DNA of 64,000 bases from Bacteroidetes bacterium UKL13-3 (lineage in GTDB: Bacteria; Bacteroidota; Bacteroidia; UKL13-3). Below, in pieces: positions 45,424 through 54,005 of the stretch. The notes beneath the pieces were generated by a model, which did not search any database, was not told the origin of the DNA, and was given only the letters and a program-made list of their open reading frames with translations. The DNA lies in NCBI GenBank assembly GCA_001602415.1, contig CP012155.1:2722223-2786222 (forward strand). Direction: 5' to 3'. Numbering within the stretch: position 1 is the first letter of the stretch; each line of letters opens with the position of its first letter. The position numbers were made by a program, and so were the translations under genes.

Positions 45424-45981
45424 ATGCCAACAAAAGGACAAATTTTAACCAATCCAGACTCTGGAGACATTTATGAGTTTTTAGAAACAGCTAAAGACAC
45501 CAATGGACAAAGAGTTACCATGAAAATGACTCTTAAATCAAAAGGTAAACTGGTGCCTAATCATTTCCATGCATTACAAGACGAACATTTTGAAGTTGTT
45601 TCAGGTAATTTGACAATATTGCTTGACGGCAAGAATCAAGTTTTGGCGCAAGGAGAAAAAATGACGCTACCGAAAAACAAACCACACAATCATTACAATG
45701 CTAGCAATGAAACTGTTATTTTAATTCAATCTGTTACACCTGCCTTAGACTTTGACTATCTATTAGAAAATATTATAGGACTTACCATTGACGGAAAAAT
45801 GCCGAATGGAAAAGCAGGATTAATTCAGGAATTGGTAACGTTAAAATACTTGGACAGCAAAAGTTACCTTGCCGATATTCCGCAAGGACTGCAGAAATTG
45901 CTAATGAATGTCGTAGGGCCTATTGGACGTATATTTGGGTATAGAGCAATTTACAAGAAATATTCGGACATAGAAAAATAA
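45424..45981 (+). CDS. Cassette 6: cupin-domain protein
   Basis: The 185-residue protein has a cupin barrel in its first ~110 residues: motif 1 LVPNHFHALQDEHFEVVSGN (metal-binding His and Glu) and motif 2 LPKNKPHNHYNASNE. The C-terminal part is helical and uncharacterised (LQKLLMNVVGPIGRIFGY). The substrate is unknown. The cassette starts at GTTAGCGGTA (45363, at the right IS junction) and ends at 45992; the two ends are complementary over 14 of 15 bases, which shows that the IS entered between this cassette and its predecessor. Confidence 0.85.
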   Translation: MPTKGQILTNPDSGDIYEFLETAKDTNGQRVTMKMTLKSKGKLVPNHFHALQDEHFEVVSGNLTILLDGKNQVLAQGEKMTLPKNKPHNHYNASNETVILIQSVTPALDFDYLLENIIGLTIDGKMPNGKAGLIQELVTLKYLDSKSYLADIPQGLQKLLMNVVGPIGRIFGYRAIYKKYSDIEK

Positions 45982-45992
45982 CTACCGCTAAC

Positions 45993-46201
45993 AAATAGCG
46001 CTTAAAACGAAGTGTACCCACTTCGTTTTAAGCGTGTGTTGACTGAAGCGTGACGGGTTTTTTTGCGAGTTATGTGTTTTGAATGTTTGGGATTATTTTT
46101 GGCTGCTTGGTGGGTGTATTTTTAGTTGGTGCAGCTTTACTTTTTTAGCGCTTTAATGCGCTTTTTTTGTGCTTTTTGTTTTGCAGGCTGGTAACTTTTG
46201 T
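45993..46201. mobile_element. IS91-like element, ori-end remnant (copy 1)
   Basis: 209 bases nearly identical to the first part of the complete copy at 49653. It starts directly after the R'' box of cassette 6 (CGCTAAC) and is cut off after GTAACTTTTGT. It holds the end hairpin CGCTTAAAACGAAGTG/CACTTCGTTTTAAGCG (16-bp perfect stem, TACC loop) and a second AGCGC/GCGCT hairpin. The rest of the element and of the attC site is lost. 46202-46393 shows no gene or known motif. Confidence 0.85.
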
Positions 46202-46393
46202 AGGCATCCCCAAAAATAGTACGATTTAAAAGTAGAAAATAATTCTAACTTTAAATTGTAAGGGCGACCGTTTAACCATCAACATTTGTGCTCACAATGC
46301 ACGACAAAAGCCAACCCTCTCAAAATTAAAAGAGCTGTTTTATCATCACACATGCCGACCCAAAAACAGCACATTTAATTTTACCCAACCGCA

Positions 46394-46771
46394 CTACAAA
46401 CATTCCGGACAAAGACCAGAAAGGGTAAAGTTCATTTCGCTGACTTTATAATTCTTAGGCAACTTAAATGTCGGTTCAACATCGTCAATACAAGTAACAG
46501 CTTTACATTTTTGACAACTGAAATGAATATGGTGGTGGTGGTGCTTTTCTGAACAAGAATGACAACTGGCATATTTAACCACGCCATCTACATTAATAAT
46601 TTTGTGAATTACACCTTCGTCTAGCAATCTTTCTAATACACGATAAATCGTAACCCTATCGCACAATCCTAACAAAGACTTTTGAATTTCAGAATGCGAC
46701 AACGCTATTGGAGAACCAGTTATCAATTCTTGAATTTCAGTTTTTGCGGCAGTATTTCTTACTAACTTCAT
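46394..46771 (-). CDS. zur: Fur-family regulator, probably zinc-responsive Zur
   Basis: The 125-residue protein has the Fur winged helix (ALSHSEIQKSLLGLCDRVTIYRVLERLLDEG), a His cluster (EKHHHHHIHFSCQKCKAV) and two CxxC pairs (CQKC, CPEC) for the structural zinc. It is divergent from a zinc-type lipoprotein/metallochaperone pair, and two Fur-type palindromes lie between them. That context points to Zur rather than Fur. Its 3' end is near the truncated IS91 copy, so it may lie close to a deletion edge. Confidence 0.8.
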   Translation of the reverse strand: MKLVRNTAAKTEIQELITGSPIALSHSEIQKSLLGLCDRVTIYRVLERLLDEGVIHKIINVDGVVKYASCHSCSEKHHHHHIHFSCQKCKAVTCIDDVEPTFKLPKNYKVSEMNFTLSGLCPECL

Positions 46772-46797
46772 TATTTTTTTAAGTTTTAACGCAATAA

Positions 46798-46843
46798 TGT
46801 TGCGTTTTTAAATGTAATAATTATATTTGCAGCATTGTTGCAT
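46798..46843. promoter_or_regulatory. Divergent Zur-type operators over a TAnnTTTG promoter
   Basis: AACGCAA-N5-TTGCGTT (46798-46816) and a second palindrome, TGCAGCATTGTTGCA (about 46828-46842), lie upstream of both genes. In the plus direction TTG (46800-46802) and TATATTTG (46822-46829) are spaced 19 bases and match the Bacteroidota -33/-7 elements. Binding at either palindrome would block the promoter, fitting zinc repression. Confidence 0.75.
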
Positions 46844-46978
46844 TAAGCTAATTATTCTTTAATGATATATTATAAAAAACAAAAAAGACTTTAACTAATA
46901 GAATGCGTTGGTCAATCTCACGCTTAAAAGTAAATCAGTATTGCATTCAATATTAAAACTTTAATCAAATAAAAAAAA

Positions 46979-48172
46979 ATGAAAAAATTATTTTACTTTA
47001 TGGTTATTGCTGTTTCAATTACAGCTTGTAAAAAGGATGATGAACAAACAGAGCCTCAAGCTTTATTAAAAGAATATAGGTTTCTTAGGATGATAGTTTC
47101 TGATGAGCAAACGAATCAAATCACTTACCTTAACTTATATGACGATACCAAAATTAACTTTGAGACAAAATTTCCTAAATCGGCTGTTTACACCTCTGGA
47201 TCAGGAAGATTTGCCGCCATTGCACATACAAATAATAATTTAGCAGAAACGTTTGACTCAGGCTTAGAATTTCACGGTAACCATGTAGATACGAAAGGTA
47301 CTCCAAAATTTGGATTGATGGTAAGTGAATCTCTTAAGCCCACCCATTTTAAAGCAAAAAATAATGAACTTTTATTCTTTAATGATGGGGATGCATCACT
47401 TTCGTATGGTTCAGAATCAAGCATTCACACACAAGCTAAAATGACAACTATTAATACTGGGTTAATTGCTCATCATGGAGCTATGGCACATTTTTCGAAT
47501 GGAACTTATGCAGTTACATCAAAAGATAATTCAGTTAAGGGGCCACTTCCTGAAAGAGTAATTATAATTGATAAAACAGGCAAAGAATTACATAAATCAA
47601 CAATTGCAACCACTGGTATTCATGGTAGTGCCACCGATGGGGAAAATGCTCTTTTTGGATCTGCTAGTGGGATTTTAGTTATTTCGTCTGCTGGAGCCCA
47701 ACGATTAATTCCTTATCCAAATGATTTTGGTACCGCTTGGTTTGGCACTATATTAGAAACTTCTATAGGCAATAAATTCATCGGTTATACTGCTGCTAAA
47801 GGAGCTTATTTGATCGATATTTCTGCAAATACTATATCCCCATTGATGGTGAATACCGATATCATGCAGATTAAAACCAGTTACGATTTATCAAAACTTG
47901 GTGTTTTATTACATTCAGGTTTAATGAAAATTATTGATTTAAGAACAAATAAAACTGATTTTGAACAAAACATTACAGAGGCAACAGATAAATCATCAAC
48001 TCAAAAACCACAAATGGTGATGAGCAATAGGTATATCTATATAGCTTTACCTAAATCGGGTGAAATTCAAAAAACACGAATTGCTCAGCCTAGTACAGCT
48101 ACTAAAATAAAAGTAAGTGCAAATCCCTATCGCATAGCAATTATAGGACACGAATCTGACGAATCTCATTAA
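46979..48172 (+). CDS. Lipoprotein with AztD-like beta-propeller (zinc-related)
   Basis: The 397-residue protein has a lipobox (FMVIAVSITACKK) and then a repeated-blade sequence with His-rich sites: LEFHGNHVDTKGTPKF, LIAHHGAMAHFSNGTYAVTS, TTGIHGSATDGENALFGSAS. This resembles the AztD periplasmic zinc chaperone family, though the match was judged by eye. It follows the Zur-type operators by about 135 bases and precedes a COG0523 metallochaperone, so it is probably a zinc-starvation protein. Confidence 0.6.
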   Translation: MKKLFYFMVIAVSITACKKDDEQTEPQALLKEYRFLRMIVSDEQTNQITYLNLYDDTKINFETKFPKSAVYTSGSGRFAAIAHTNNNLAETFDSGLEFHGNHVDTKGTPKFGLMVSESLKPTHFKAKNNELLFFNDGDASLSYGSESSIHTQAKMTTINTGLIAHHGAMAHFSNGTYAVTSKDNSVKGPLPERVIIIDKTGKELHKSTIATTGIHGSATDGENALFGSASGILVISSAGAQRLIPYPNDFGTAWFGTILETSIGNKFIGYTAAKGAYLIDISANTISPLMVNTDIMQIKTSYDLSKLGVLLHSGLMKIIDLRTNKTDFEQNITEATDKSSTQKPQMVMSNRYIYIALPKSGEIQKTRIAQPSTATKIKVSANPYRIAIIGHESDESH

Positions 48173-48283
48173 GTTGTTTTGCTAATAATTAATCTGTGTT
48201 GTTCAGATAATACTCAATATTAAAGTTTTTTTTAACTGTAATTTTTCATTAAACCCTATTTCACTGCTTAAACATTTTATGTT

Positions 48284-49498
48284 ATGCAAAATTACTTAAT
48301 AAAAAAATTACCAGTAACAGTATTAAGCGGTTTCTTGGGAGCAGGAAAAACAACTTTGCTCAACCACATTTTGCATAACAAAGACGGCTTAAAAGTAGCC
48401 GTAATTGTAAACGATATGAGTGAAGTAAATGTAGATGCAAGACTTGTGAATGAGCAAAATGTGCTATCACGAACCGAAGAAAAATTAGTGGAAATGAGCA
48501 ACGGTTGTATCTGTTGCACTCTTCGGGAAGACTTGATGATAGAAGTGGAGAAATTGGCTAATGAAGGACGATTTGATTACTTGCTTATTGAAAGCACAGG
48601 CATTAGCGAACCAGTTCCTGTAGCCCAAACATTTAGTTTTGTGGACGAAGAAAAAGGAATTGACCTTTCAAAATTTAGCTATATTGACACAATGGTTACA
48701 GTGGTGGACTGCTTCAATTTCTTCAACGACTTTGGAACAAACGAGTTATTGGTTGACCGCAAATTAACCGATATGGAAGGCGATTACAGAACCATTGTAA
48801 ATTTGCTGACCGACCAAATAGAATTTGCCAATGTGATTATCCTAAACAAGACTGATTTGGTAGATGCTAAAACGGTTGGACTTTTAAAAGCATCTATTCA
48901 AAAGCTCAACCCAAGTGCAAAAATTATCAGTTCCAATTTTAGTAAAGTAGAACCAAAAGAAATTTTAAACACCAAACTGTTTGACTTTGAAGAGGCGCAA
49001 TCTTCGGCAGGTTGGCAAAAGGAATTAGAAGGTGGCACACATACACCCGAAACAGAAGAATACGGAATTTCATCTTTCGTATTTAGAAGCCAAAAACCTT
49101 TTCACCCAGAACGATTTTGGAAATACATCAATGAAGAATATCCGAGCAGTATAATCAGAGCCAAAGGTCTTTTTTGGCTGGCATCACGCCCCAATGACGC
49201 AATTAATTTTAGTCAAGCAGGCGGTTCTTCAAGACTTGAAAAAGCAGGCGTTTGGTGGGCAAGTATGACTTTTAATGAGCGATTAAAATACCAATCGTTT
49301 GCCGACAACCGAGAATATATTGAAAGTAAATGGAGTAAGCAATGGGGTGATAGAATGAACGAGTTGGTATTTATTGGACAAGACATTGAAAAAGAAAAAA
49401 TGATAGCAGACCTTGAAAAATGTTTGTTGCAGGACAGCGAACAAATACAATTTGAAAGTAAAAAGGCATTTGCCGACCCCTTCCCGAAAGACATTTAA
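48284..49498 (+). CDS. COG0523 GTPase metallochaperone (ZigA-like)
   Basis: The 404-residue G3E GTPase has Walker [17 protein letters not shown] (about residue 15), the metal motif GCICC (about 75, CxCC) and NKTD (about 196). A CobW-C-like C-terminal domain follows (about 255-370). Family members deliver zinc to client proteins under zinc limitation. It lies with the Zur-like regulator and the AztD-like lipoprotein, which makes zinc the likely metal. A hairpin terminator follows. Confidence 0.9.
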   Translation: MQNYLIKKLPVTVLSGFLGAGKTTLLNHILHNKDGLKVAVIVNDMSEVNVDARLVNEQNVLSRTEEKLVEMSNGCICCTLREDLMIEVEKLANEGRFDYLLIESTGISEPVPVAQTFSFVDEEKGIDLSKFSYIDTMVTVVDCFNFFNDFGTNELLVDRKLTDMEGDYRTIVNLLTDQIEFANVIILNKTDLVDAKTVGLLKASIQKLNPSAKIISSNFSKVEPKEILNTKLFDFEEAQSSAGWQKELEGGTHTPETEEYGISSFVFRSQKPFHPERFWKYINEEYPSSIIRAKGLFWLASRPNDAINFSQAGGSSRLEKAGVWWASMTFNERLKYQSFADNREYIESKWSKQWGDRMNELVFIGQDIEKEKMIADLEKCLLQDSEQIQFESKKAFADPFPKDI

Positions 49499-49503
49499 CT
49501 TGA

Positions 49504-49533
49504 AAATGTGCCACCGCTTTTGGTGGCACATTT
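49504..49533 (+). terminator. Terminator after the COG0523 gene
   Basis: AAATGTGCCACC and GGTGGCACATTT form a perfect 12-bp stem around GCTTTT. The T-rich tail is short. Confidence 0.75.
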
Positions 49534-49918
49534 GCTTTTCCCAACAGCACAAAGCCAAACAAAAAAATCAAAAGAGCCACCAAGCCAACGCACCACAAAC
49601 ACTGCAAACAATTGACAACAGAGCAACGACAGACAAAACGCCAGCACCTAACAAATAGCGCTTAAACGAAGTGTACCCACTTCGATTTAAGCGTGTGTTG
49701 ACTGAAGCGTGACGGGTTTTTTTGCGAGTTATGTGTTTTGAATGTTTGGGATTATTTTTGGCTGCTTGGTGGGTGTATTTTTAGTTGGTGCAGCTTTACT
49801 TTTTTAGCGCTTTAATGCGCTTTTTTTGTGCTTTTTGTTTTGCAGGCTGGTAACTTTTGTGTGTTGTTTTAGGTTTTGGGCAATGCGCGGCCTAGTTGCC
49901 TGTTTTAGGCAATTAAGG

Positions 49919-51091
49919 TTATGCAATATTTAACGCTTGCTGGCGGGCTTGGTGTAGCAATGCCAATGGTGGTGCATTGGCTTCAAAACTCATTAAGCGT
50001 ATCATTACTCCGGTTTTACAGCATGGGCATTTTTCTATGTCTATTCCATGCTTTTGCAACAGCATTTGTTGCCACGTTATTAATGCTTGTTGTCGTTTGG
50101 GTATTATACCCATTTGCATTTGTTGGGTGCGCAACTTGGGTTTGTTACGGCTGGCCAATATGCCGTAATGCCGTATTTTTCTGCCCCCTGCTGGTAGTAT
50201 ATGCATACTAAACCTGCGCAAAAACTCTACCCCGCTTAACTCCATTACTTTTTGCTGCCCTCCACTGCGGTAATCTTTGTAAGTAAACTTTACCGTTTGG
50301 TTATTTACATCTAACAAGCGATGATTGCTTATGGCTATTTTATGGCTGTAGCGTCCTAAGTATTCTATTACTTGCTTTGGGCCGGCAAAGGGTTGTTTGG
50401 CATACACTACCCAACTTTTTTGATACAAAATTTCGCGCAAGGTTTTGTTTAGCTCTTGCTTTTGCGAGGTGAGCAGTTGCCTAAATCCTTCCATAAATTT
50501 TGCCCGATAAACTTTGCTTAATGCTTTTACCGGAAACAAAAAATCGCGTTTGTATTTACTCGGTTTCCAAAAACCTGCACGGCTTACTCCTCCTGATGGT
50601 ACTATCATGTGTACGTGCGGGTGTAAACTTAAGTTTTGCCCCCAAGTGTGTAACACACTTATCATACCTACTTGTGCGCCTAAGTGTTTTTCGTCTGCTG
50701 CAAATGTTTTTATGGTATCGCTGCTGGCTTTAAACAATAGGTTATACAGCGCTATTGGGTATTGCAGGCAATACTTGTTTAGCTCTTGCGGTAAGGTAAA
50801 TACTACATGAAAATAATGGGTGTTTAACAGGTCTGATTCGCGTTTTTCTATCCACCTTTCTTTTTGGGTGGTTTGGCACTTGGGGCAATGACGATTACCG
50901 CAACTATTATAACTTATGCGTAAATGTCCGCAGGTGTTACACCCATCTACATGTCCGCCCAAGGCTTGTGTACGGCATTGCAATATGGCTTGCAGTACTT
51001 TGGCTATGTGTGCATGTGGCCGGTGTTGTTTATAATAGTTTGCTTGGTGGTGTTGTATTACTTGTGCCAGTTCGTAATTAGGCTTTACCAT
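49919..51091 (-). CDS. IS91-family HUH transposase
   Basis: The ~390-residue transposase has an N-terminal zinc finger (CNTCGHLRISYNSCGNRHC, then CPKC), the HUH motif HPHVHMIVPSGG (about residue 160) and the Tyr motif YLGRYSHKIAISNHR (about 265), which nicks single strands at the ori end. C-terminal CPCC follows. Start ATG 51091 is preferred over 51109. It overlaps the preceding recombinase gene by 14 bases, so they are likely co-translated. Confidence 0.92.
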   Translation of the reverse strand: MVKPNYELAQVIQHHQANYYKQHRPHAHIAKVLQAILQCRTQALGGHVDGCNTCGHLRISYNSCGNRHCPKCQTTQKERWIEKRESDLLNTHYFHVVFTLPQELNKYCLQYPIALYNLLFKASSDTIKTFAADEKHLGAQVGMISVLHTWGQNLSLHPHVHMIVPSGGVSRAGFWKPSKYKRDFLFPVKALSKVYRAKFMEGFRQLLTSQKQELNKTLREILYQKSWVVYAKQPFAGPKQVIEYLGRYSHKIAISNHRLLDVNNQTVKFTYKDYRSGGQQKVMELSGVEFLRRFSMHILPAGGRKIRHYGILASRNKPKLRTQQMQMGIIPKRQQALITWQQMLLQKHGIDIEKCPCCKTGVMIRLMSFEANAPPLALLHQARQQALNIA

Positions 51092-51887
51092 GGCTGTAAA
51101 GCGTATCAAACGGACTGTGCACTGCCTTGGCTTTTATTTGCGCTATGTGTAAATATATCATAGTGGTGCGCAAATCTGCATGTCCTAGTGCTTGTTGTAT
51201 GCTGTGCAAATCAACCCCATCTTCTAAAAGGTGTGTGGCAAAGCTGTGGCGTAGTGTATGCATCGAGGCCGACTTTTTTATATCGGTGCGTTTTAAGGCT
51301 TCGTTTATTACGTATTGTATGCTACGTTCGCCCATGGGTTGGCCGGGTGTTAATCCTTCAAACAAATAAACTTGTGGGTTTACTTCGGCCAAATACATGC
51401 CTAACCTATCGGCCAATAATTTTGATAAAACTACATACCGATCTTTTTTGCCTTTACCTTGTCTAATGTGTATGCATTTGCGGTTTACATCTACATCACT
51501 TATTTTTATTAGCCTAAGCTCGTTCATGCGTAAACCTGCTGCATAAGCAAACGCTAACAAGTAACGATGTTTAAATGATGGTGGTGCTTTAAACAATTGT
51601 TTGCACTCTTGCTTTGATAATACTACTGGTAAGGTTTGGTTTTTTTTGATACTGGGTAGTTTAATGGCTGCATCTTCCATACCAAATATTCTGAACCAAA
51701 AACGTAATGCAAAAACTGCATGCTTAAAGTAGCTGATGGATTTTCCTTCTACCTCGGTGCTTCTGTAAAAATAAGCGTTTAACTCATCAATACTTATGTG
51801 ATGAGGCAACCTATTAAAGTGCAAGGCTACGTAAGCCAACGAGCGACCATAGTTGGTTAACAATCCTTTGCTTAATTGTTTTACCAT
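51078..51887 (-). CDS. Tyrosine recombinase carried by the IS91-like element
   Basis: The 269-residue Xer-like protein has GLRMNELRLI (Arg I), KGKKDRYVV (Lys), HTLRHSFATHLLEDG (HxxR intact), LGHADLRTTMIYLH (His and Tyr). It differs in sequence from the array-head recombinase, which has Asn instead of His. In-frame codons continue upstream (TTFLEQV-like) to a stop at 51971; an ATG-led frame there is out of phase by one base next to an A7 run, so a few N-terminal residues may be lost. It is cargo of the element and may help resolve or target it. Confidence 0.85.
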   Translation of the reverse strand: MVKQLSKGLLTNYGRSLAYVALHFNRLPHHISIDELNAYFYRSTEVEGKSISYFKHAVFALRFWFRIFGMEDAAIKLPSIKKNQTLPVVLSKQECKQLFKAPPSFKHRYLLAFAYAAGLRMNELRLIKISDVDVNRKCIHIRQGKGKKDRYVVLSKLLADRLGMYLAEVNPQVYLFEGLTPGQPMGERSIQYVINEALKRTDIKKSASMHTLRHSFATHLLEDGVDLHSIQQALGHADLRTTMIYLHIAQIKAKAVHSPFDTLYSHGKA

Positions 51888-52059
51888 TACCTGCTCTAAA
51901 AAATAATCGTAAGCTTGGCTAACGCCTATTACCGATAACTTTGCTTGATGTACAATTGTTGATGTTGTGTTTTTTTAATGTCATAACTTTATTGTTTTGA
52001 TTTTATTTCTTACAAAGTTTATCCTATTTTGCAATGAAATGCTACCGCAGGTTTAGTTC

Positions 52060-52185
52060 AACAGCGGTCTTGCGCCATTGCCGTTAAACTGCTAAATTCA
52101 AGCCTTTATTACGCATTATTTTTTATCTTGGTTGACAGTTTCTTCTCCGCAAACGGCAACAGCGCAAGGCGTGGGAACGTTATAC
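52060..52185 (+). other. attC-like recombination site F (body), split by IS91 copy 2
   Basis: Left part AACAGCGGTCTTGCGCCATT, then GCCG; right arm CGGCAACAGCGCAAGGC, then GTGGGAACGTTATAC. Its R'' box (ACCTAAC, 49646-49652) is on the far side of the IS91 element. Rejoined it is about 130 bp. R' GTTATAC at 52179 starts the Crp cassette. The loop has TTATCTTGG. Confidence 0.82.
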
Positions 52186-52229
52186 GCAATGGTAGCAGAC
52201 CCCACAAACTAAAAGACATCAAGACCCAA

Positions 52230-52799
52230 ATGGACATTTTATTCAAAACCTTTATAGACCATTTTTCTGCTAATCAAAAATTAAGCGAAAAAACAATAGC
52301 AGAAATATGTAATCATTTGTCAGTTTTAAATTTGGACAAAAAGCACGTACTTATTAAAGAAAACCAACGACACGACTTTGCTTATTTTGTAGTTAAAGGT
52401 GCTGTGAGAAGTTACTATCTGAAAGACGGTGTAGAAGTGAACACTTGGTTTGCTTTGGAGAATGATATGGTTGGTTCATTGCATAACTTTAAGGACCATC
52501 CTTCGAGAGAAACTATTGAATTAATTGAAAATAGTACGCTGATTTCAATCAATCTAAAACGGGTAAAGCCTTTAATGTTTTCAAATATTCAAATTGCTAA
52601 TTTTATCAATGCAATAATAGAAGACTACGCTCTATTTTTAGAAGACAAAATTTACTTTTCCCAAATGATGAGTTCAATAAATAAGTATCTAATATTGCTT
52701 GACAAAGAACCACAACTTTTCCAACGTATCCCGCTTACTTACATTGCTTCCTTTCTTGGAATTTCAAGAGAAACACTTAGCCGTTTGAGAGCAAAATGA
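52230..52799 (+). CDS. Crp/Fnr-family transcriptional regulator (cassette 8, first gene)
   Basis: From ATG 52230 the protein has 189 residues; the frame is open upstream but only into the attC site. The cNMP-binding-like barrel (about residues 25-115: HVLIKENQRHDFAYFVVKGA, SYYLKDGVE) is followed by a C-terminal HTH (IPLTYIASFLGISRETLSRLR). No clear cAMP-binding residues are seen, so the effector is unknown. It lies just before an acyltransferase gene in the same cassette and probably regulates it. Confidence 0.88.
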   Translation: MDILFKTFIDHFSANQKLSEKTIAEICNHLSVLNLDKKHVLIKENQRHDFAYFVVKGAVRSYYLKDGVEVNTWFALENDMVGSLHNFKDHPSRETIELIENSTLISINLKRVKPLMFSNIQIANFINAIIEDYALFLEDKIYFSQMMSSINKYLILLDKEPQLFQRIPLTYIASFLGISRETLSRLRAK

Positions 52800-52800
52800 T

Positions 52801-52820
52801 TTTGTGACATTTGTCAAATG
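52801..52820. promoter_or_regulatory. Crp/Fnr-type palindrome upstream of the acyltransferase
   Basis: TGACA-TT-TGTCA (52805-52816) within TTTGTGACATTTGTCAAA is a perfect palindrome between the regulator stop and the acyltransferase start, a likely operator for the neighbouring regulator. Confidence 0.6.
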
Positions 52821-52857
52821 AATTCATTTTTAAGCATTGCAATTTTGCAGTCTAAAA

Positions 52858-53967
52858 ATGATAATAAAGATGAATGTAACAACTCAAAACAATAGACTTT
52901 TGTCCATAGACCTTGCAAGAGGTTTGGCAGTATTTTTTATGATTGCTGTACATACACTTGAGGTATTTGCAAGTGAAGAAGTAAAAAACTCGGTATTCGG
53001 ACAAATTATAGAGTTTTTCGGAGGTCCGCCAGCCGCACCAGTTTTTATGACTTTGATGGGATTTTCATTTATGTATTCAAGGAAATCAGAATTGAAACCA
53101 AGATTATTACGTGGCTTTAAAATATTTTTGTCAGGCTACATTCTAAATATCCTAAGAGGTGTCATTCCATTCACTCTTTCTACTCAATTAGAAATGGATA
53201 TTGCAAAAACATTCCCTTTAGAAAAATTAAATGAATACACTATTTTAACCATAGTTGACATTTTGCAATTTGCTGGAATTGCATTAATAATTATGGCACT
53301 TATTCAAGAGTTTAAAATCAACAAGTATATAATACTATTTACTGCATTTTTGATTAGTATGCTTTCACCATTTCTTTGGGGCTTAAACCTAAACATACCA
53401 GTAATAGACCAAATTTCAGAACTGTTTTGGGGAGACCAACCAATTGAATTTAGTTTTATCGCAAATAAAATTGCATTCCCAGTATTTCCTTGGTTATCTT
53501 TTCCGCTACTGGGTATGTTTCTTGGCGACACAATGAAAAACTCAAAAGACCAAAGTACGACTTTTAAATATTTGGGAATAATTGGCATTTTAGTTCTGGT
53601 TATTGGAGTTGCCATTTCATATTCAAACGTAGATTACCATTTCAACGACTACTATCATAGCCGACAAGGTGGAATGTTATTTATGTGCGGCTTTGTAGTC
53701 TTTTGGCTTTACATTAACAAATTAATTCTAGACAAAGTACCTCAGAACAAGTTTTTTGACTTACTTTTTAGGTGGAGCAATGGAGTAACAAACATTTACT
53801 TTGCTCAATGGATAATTATTATTTGGAGCATTGCTTTTTTCGGTATTAACCAAAGCTCATACGTCACCATTATTTTATTAATTTTGACATTCACGTTTAT
53901 ATCACACTTTATAAACGAATTCATAATATTCAGACAAAATAAGAACAAAATAAAACAGACAGAATGA
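52858..53967 (+). CDS. DUF1624/heparan-acetyltransferase-like membrane protein (cassette 8, second gene)
   Basis: The ~369-residue protein (ATG 52858; ATG 52870 also possible) has about ten hydrophobic segments. Its start RLLSIDLARGLAVFFMIAVH (SIDxARG) and PAAPVFMTLMGFSFMYSR are typical of HGSNAT/DUF1624-like and related membrane acyltransferases. It probably acetylates a surface or wall glycan, but the substrate is unknown. It follows the Crp-like gene and its palindrome in the same cassette, which ends at R'' TTATAAC (54005). Confidence 0.75.
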   Translation: MIIKMNVTTQNNRLLSIDLARGLAVFFMIAVHTLEVFASEEVKNSVFGQIIEFFGGPPAAPVFMTLMGFSFMYSRKSELKPRLLRGFKIFLSGYILNILRGVIPFTLSTQLEMDIAKTFPLEKLNEYTILTIVDILQFAGIALIIMALIQEFKINKYIILFTAFLISMLSPFLWGLNLNIPVIDQISELFWGDQPIEFSFIANKIAFPVFPWLSFPLLGMFLGDTMKNSKDQSTTFKYLGIIGILVLVIGVAISYSNVDYHFNDYYHSRQGGMLFMCGFVVFWLYINKLILDKVPQNKFFDLLFRWSNGVTNIYFAQWIIIIWSIAFFGINQSSYVTIILLILTFTFISHFINEFIIFRQNKNKIKQTE

Positions 53968-54005
53968 GAATATACGAGGTGACAGGAAAAACCACTGCTT
54001 ATAAC

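Larger units (their letters stand above)
49653..52062 (-). mobile_element. Complete IS91-like element (copy 2) inserted in an attC R'' box
   Basis: About 2.41 kb. The ori end is at 49653, directly after ACCTAAC, with the end hairpin (CGCTTAAACGAAGTG/CACTTCG-aTTTAAGCG). The other end is at about 52059-52062, where AAC-AGCGGTCTTGCG of the attC body resumes. No target duplication is seen, as expected for rolling-circle transposition. It encodes a transposase and a tyrosine recombinase. The large gaps inside it are non-coding ends. Copies 1 and 3 share the ori end. Confidence 0.88.

Noticed and set aside
49921..50211. Plus-strand frames in the IS91 element (also 54274-54537)
   Set aside because: They are shadows of the transposase on the other strand, and both copies share them for that reason.
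52128..52229. Longer N-terminus for the Crp-like regulator
   Set aside because: It would translate the attC site F; ATG 52230 gives a normal family length.
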